Assembly: GCA_964533705.1 (NCBI GenBank) | Contig: CAZHMN010000125.1 | Coordinates: forward strand, 1 to 6,313 | Source of the DNA: CAZHMN01 sp964533705 | GTDB taxonomy: Bacteria; Electryoneota; B3-LCP | Length of the DNA stretch: 6,313 nt | Direction of reading: 5' to 3' | In this document: piece by piece, positions 5,146 to 6,313 of the stretch | Numbering within the stretch: position 1 is the stretch's first letter | Layout of the letters: the number at the start of each line of letters is the position of its first letter | Notes under the pieces: model-generated | Seen by the model: only the letters and a program-made list of their open reading frames with translations | Told to the model about the DNA's origin: nothing | Database searches by the model: none | Program-made: the position numbers and the translations under genes

Positions 5146-6313
5146 GCCGCGAGCACCTCGTTCATCTCGTCAATGATCCGGTCCATGTCCTCGCCAAAGA
5201 GCTGCCACATTTTCCCCAAGCCGCCGTTGGCGTCAAAGGGCGCCAGTTCCAGGTCGTCCCGTTCCAGGTGGTGGGACGCTGCAATGTGGTCGCGGATCAT
5301 GCGCAGCCAGGACATCTGCTCCTCGGTGAATTTTTCTCCGGCTCCCTGGTGGCGCCTGAAGATCCATGTCTTGAAATTGCGGTTCACGGTTTCTGAAAAC
5401 GGGGTCAGCTTGCCGTCGATGCCGGTCACCCGGCGGATAAGGGAAACCAGGGCGGTCAGTTCGCTCACGGGCGATGTGCCCTTGACATCATCAAGCATGG
5501 CGAAAGCCTCCCAGACACGGACTGGGGCCAACTTAGGCCTGTCGGTGCGCAACTTTTCCAAGACATCCTGCAGCATCTGGAAAGTGACTTCCCGGCGGCG
5601 GAAAGGTTGTTCAAAGAAGATGCGCAGCGCCAGCAGCTCATCTTTGTTCTCCCGCAGAAAGTCGGCAAACTCCCGGGTGAGTTCTTCAGCGTTTTCCCTG
5701 GCGTCGCCATCCCATTCTGCCCGGACGAGCTTGTCAATGTTCTGGTTGTCAATCACCTGCTCGTGACTGCGGCGGATATTTTCCAGCATTTCATTCAGTT
5801 CGCCGTTGAACACGGCTGTTGCCTGTTTCGCCAGGGTCGAGGCGGCCTGTTTTCGCTGTTCTTCGTCCGGTTCGGCATCGGACGGCAGGTTGTTTTCCTG
5901 CCGGGCCTTCTGGTCGATGCGGTCCGGGTCAACCGCGTCCAGCAATTCACGGGTGATCTGCGGCAGGGGCTCCTTGCGGGTCAGCCGGTGTTCGGCCGGG
6001 TGTTCCAGCTCCGCGGCCTCGTCCAGAGGTTCGTCTTTGAGGATAGAGTAAAGACGCTGAATGGTTGAAATAACCACCTGACTTGAGTCGGCGATATAGC
6101 TGGATGAAAGGCGCTGCACGTTATACAGCTCGGTGAATTTACGGTTATCGTCGCTTGGCAGGTAGGCCATAAACTCCTGTTCCGCCTGCTCGCCCAGGTT
6201 TTTGGTGTCCACCAGAAAAAGAATGCGGGAAGCATTTGCATATTTAAGCAGGCGGTAAATAGAGGTAATGGCCGTGAAGGTCTTGCCTGCGCCGGTTGCC
6301 ATCTGGATGAGGG
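5142..6313 (-). CDS. hsdR: Type I restriction enzyme R subunit, 5'-partial, helicase core missing
   Basis: In a type I restriction complex HsdR supplies ATP-driven DNA translocation and cleavage. The frame is open to the window edge (L-I-Q before the Met at 6302), so that Met lies inside the Walker A motif MATGAGKT and is not the start; the N-terminal nuclease domain is outside the window. Numbering from this Met, motif I is at 2-8, motif Ia (ILFLVDTKNLGEQA) at 27-40, and VVISTIQRLYSIL at 76-88. Family knowledge then predicts a DECHRS box, a TATP motif, IATGTD and a GRGxR motif. None is present: KEPLP (110-114) is followed directly by QITRELLDA, the start of the C-terminal helical domain, which runs intact to the end (RAEWDGDA, VSELTALVSLIRRV, EEQMSWLRMIRDHIA, final EVLAA). 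The join lies near 5960/5961 and is in frame; I estimate roughly 350-400 residues lost. ATP-driven translocation should be impossible. The TGA stop overlaps the hsdS ATG by 4 bases. Confidence 0.93.
   Translation of the reverse strand, partial: LIQMATGAGKTFTAITSIYRLLKYANASRILFLVDTKNLGEQAEQEFMAYLPSDDNRKFTELYNVQRLSSSYIADSSQVVISTIQRLYSILKDEPLDEAAELEHPAEHRLTRKEPLPQITRELLDAVDPDRIDQKARQENNLPSDAEPDEEQRKQAASTLAKQATAVFNGELNEMLENIRRSHEQVIDNQNIDKLVRAEWDGDARENAEELTREFADFLRENKDELLALRIFFEQPFRRREVTFQMLQDVLEKLRTDRPKLAPVRVWEAFAMLDDVKGTSPVSELTALVSLIRRVTGIDGKLTPFSETVNRNFKTWIFRRHQGAGEKFTEEQMSWLRMIRDHIAASHHLERDDLELAPFDANGGLGKMWQLFGEDMDRIIDEMNEVLAA

Noticed and set aside
5113..5766. Plus-strand frame of 217 codons opposite hsdR
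   Set aside because: The Ser/Arg-rich composition is typical of an antisense shadow of a GC-rich gene; the minus-strand product is clearly HsdR.
6300..6302. ATG at 6302 as the start of hsdR
   Set aside because: This Met is part of the LIQMATGAGKT nucleotide-binding loop and the frame continues upstream past the window edge.
1..6313. CRISPR array, tRNA, rRNA, transposase or integrase
   Set aside because: No regularly spaced repeats, tRNA-like fold or transposase/integrase motif was seen on either strand.

Overview
The window is an accessory, defence-type stretch of a bacterial genome. All recognisable genes lie on the minus strand and are read from right to left. The sequence does not identify the organism. 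Gene content and moderate GC would suit an environmental Gram-negative such as a desulfobacterial lineage, but that is a guess.

Right part (6313 to 2283): a type I restriction-modification operon in the order hsdR (its 5' end is outside the window), hsdS, fic, hsdM. Each of the three junctions is a 4-base ATGA stop/start overlap, so the genes look translationally coupled. HsdS (505 aa, two target-recognition domains) and the Fic-domain AMP-transferase (338 aa) look complete. The two enzymatic subunits do not. HsdR passes directly from the sequence after motif Ia to the C-terminal helical domain, so the DEAD-like box and all later helicase motifs are missing. HsdM is a 111-aa remnant: about 18 N-terminal residues joined to about 93 C-terminal residues, with the whole AdoMet-binding and NPPF catalytic domain missing. 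Both joins are in frame and the overlaps with neighbouring genes are kept. This is the most interesting feature of the window. It may be a neutralised R-M locus, a repurposed DNA-binding and Fic complex, or an assembly artefact.

Middle (2282 to 2059): a gene-free gap of about 220 bases with a strong 15-bp hairpin followed by a T-run on the plus strand, a competing 8-bp stem, an 11-bp inverted repeat that covers the hsdM stop codon, and the likely promoter and operator of the next operon.

Left-centre (2016 to 585): a toxin-antitoxin pair, higB (TTG start, RelE/HigB-like) followed by a long higA antitoxin fused to an ImmA/IrrE-type HEAGH metallopeptidase domain. The pair is bracketed by a diverged 45-bp direct repeat (448-492 and 2093-2137).

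Left end (1 to 447): no convincing gene. It holds a terminator-like hairpin (69-107) and a GC-rich, hairpin-dense stretch with an internally repeated unit, which looks like a decayed dispersed intergenic repeat.
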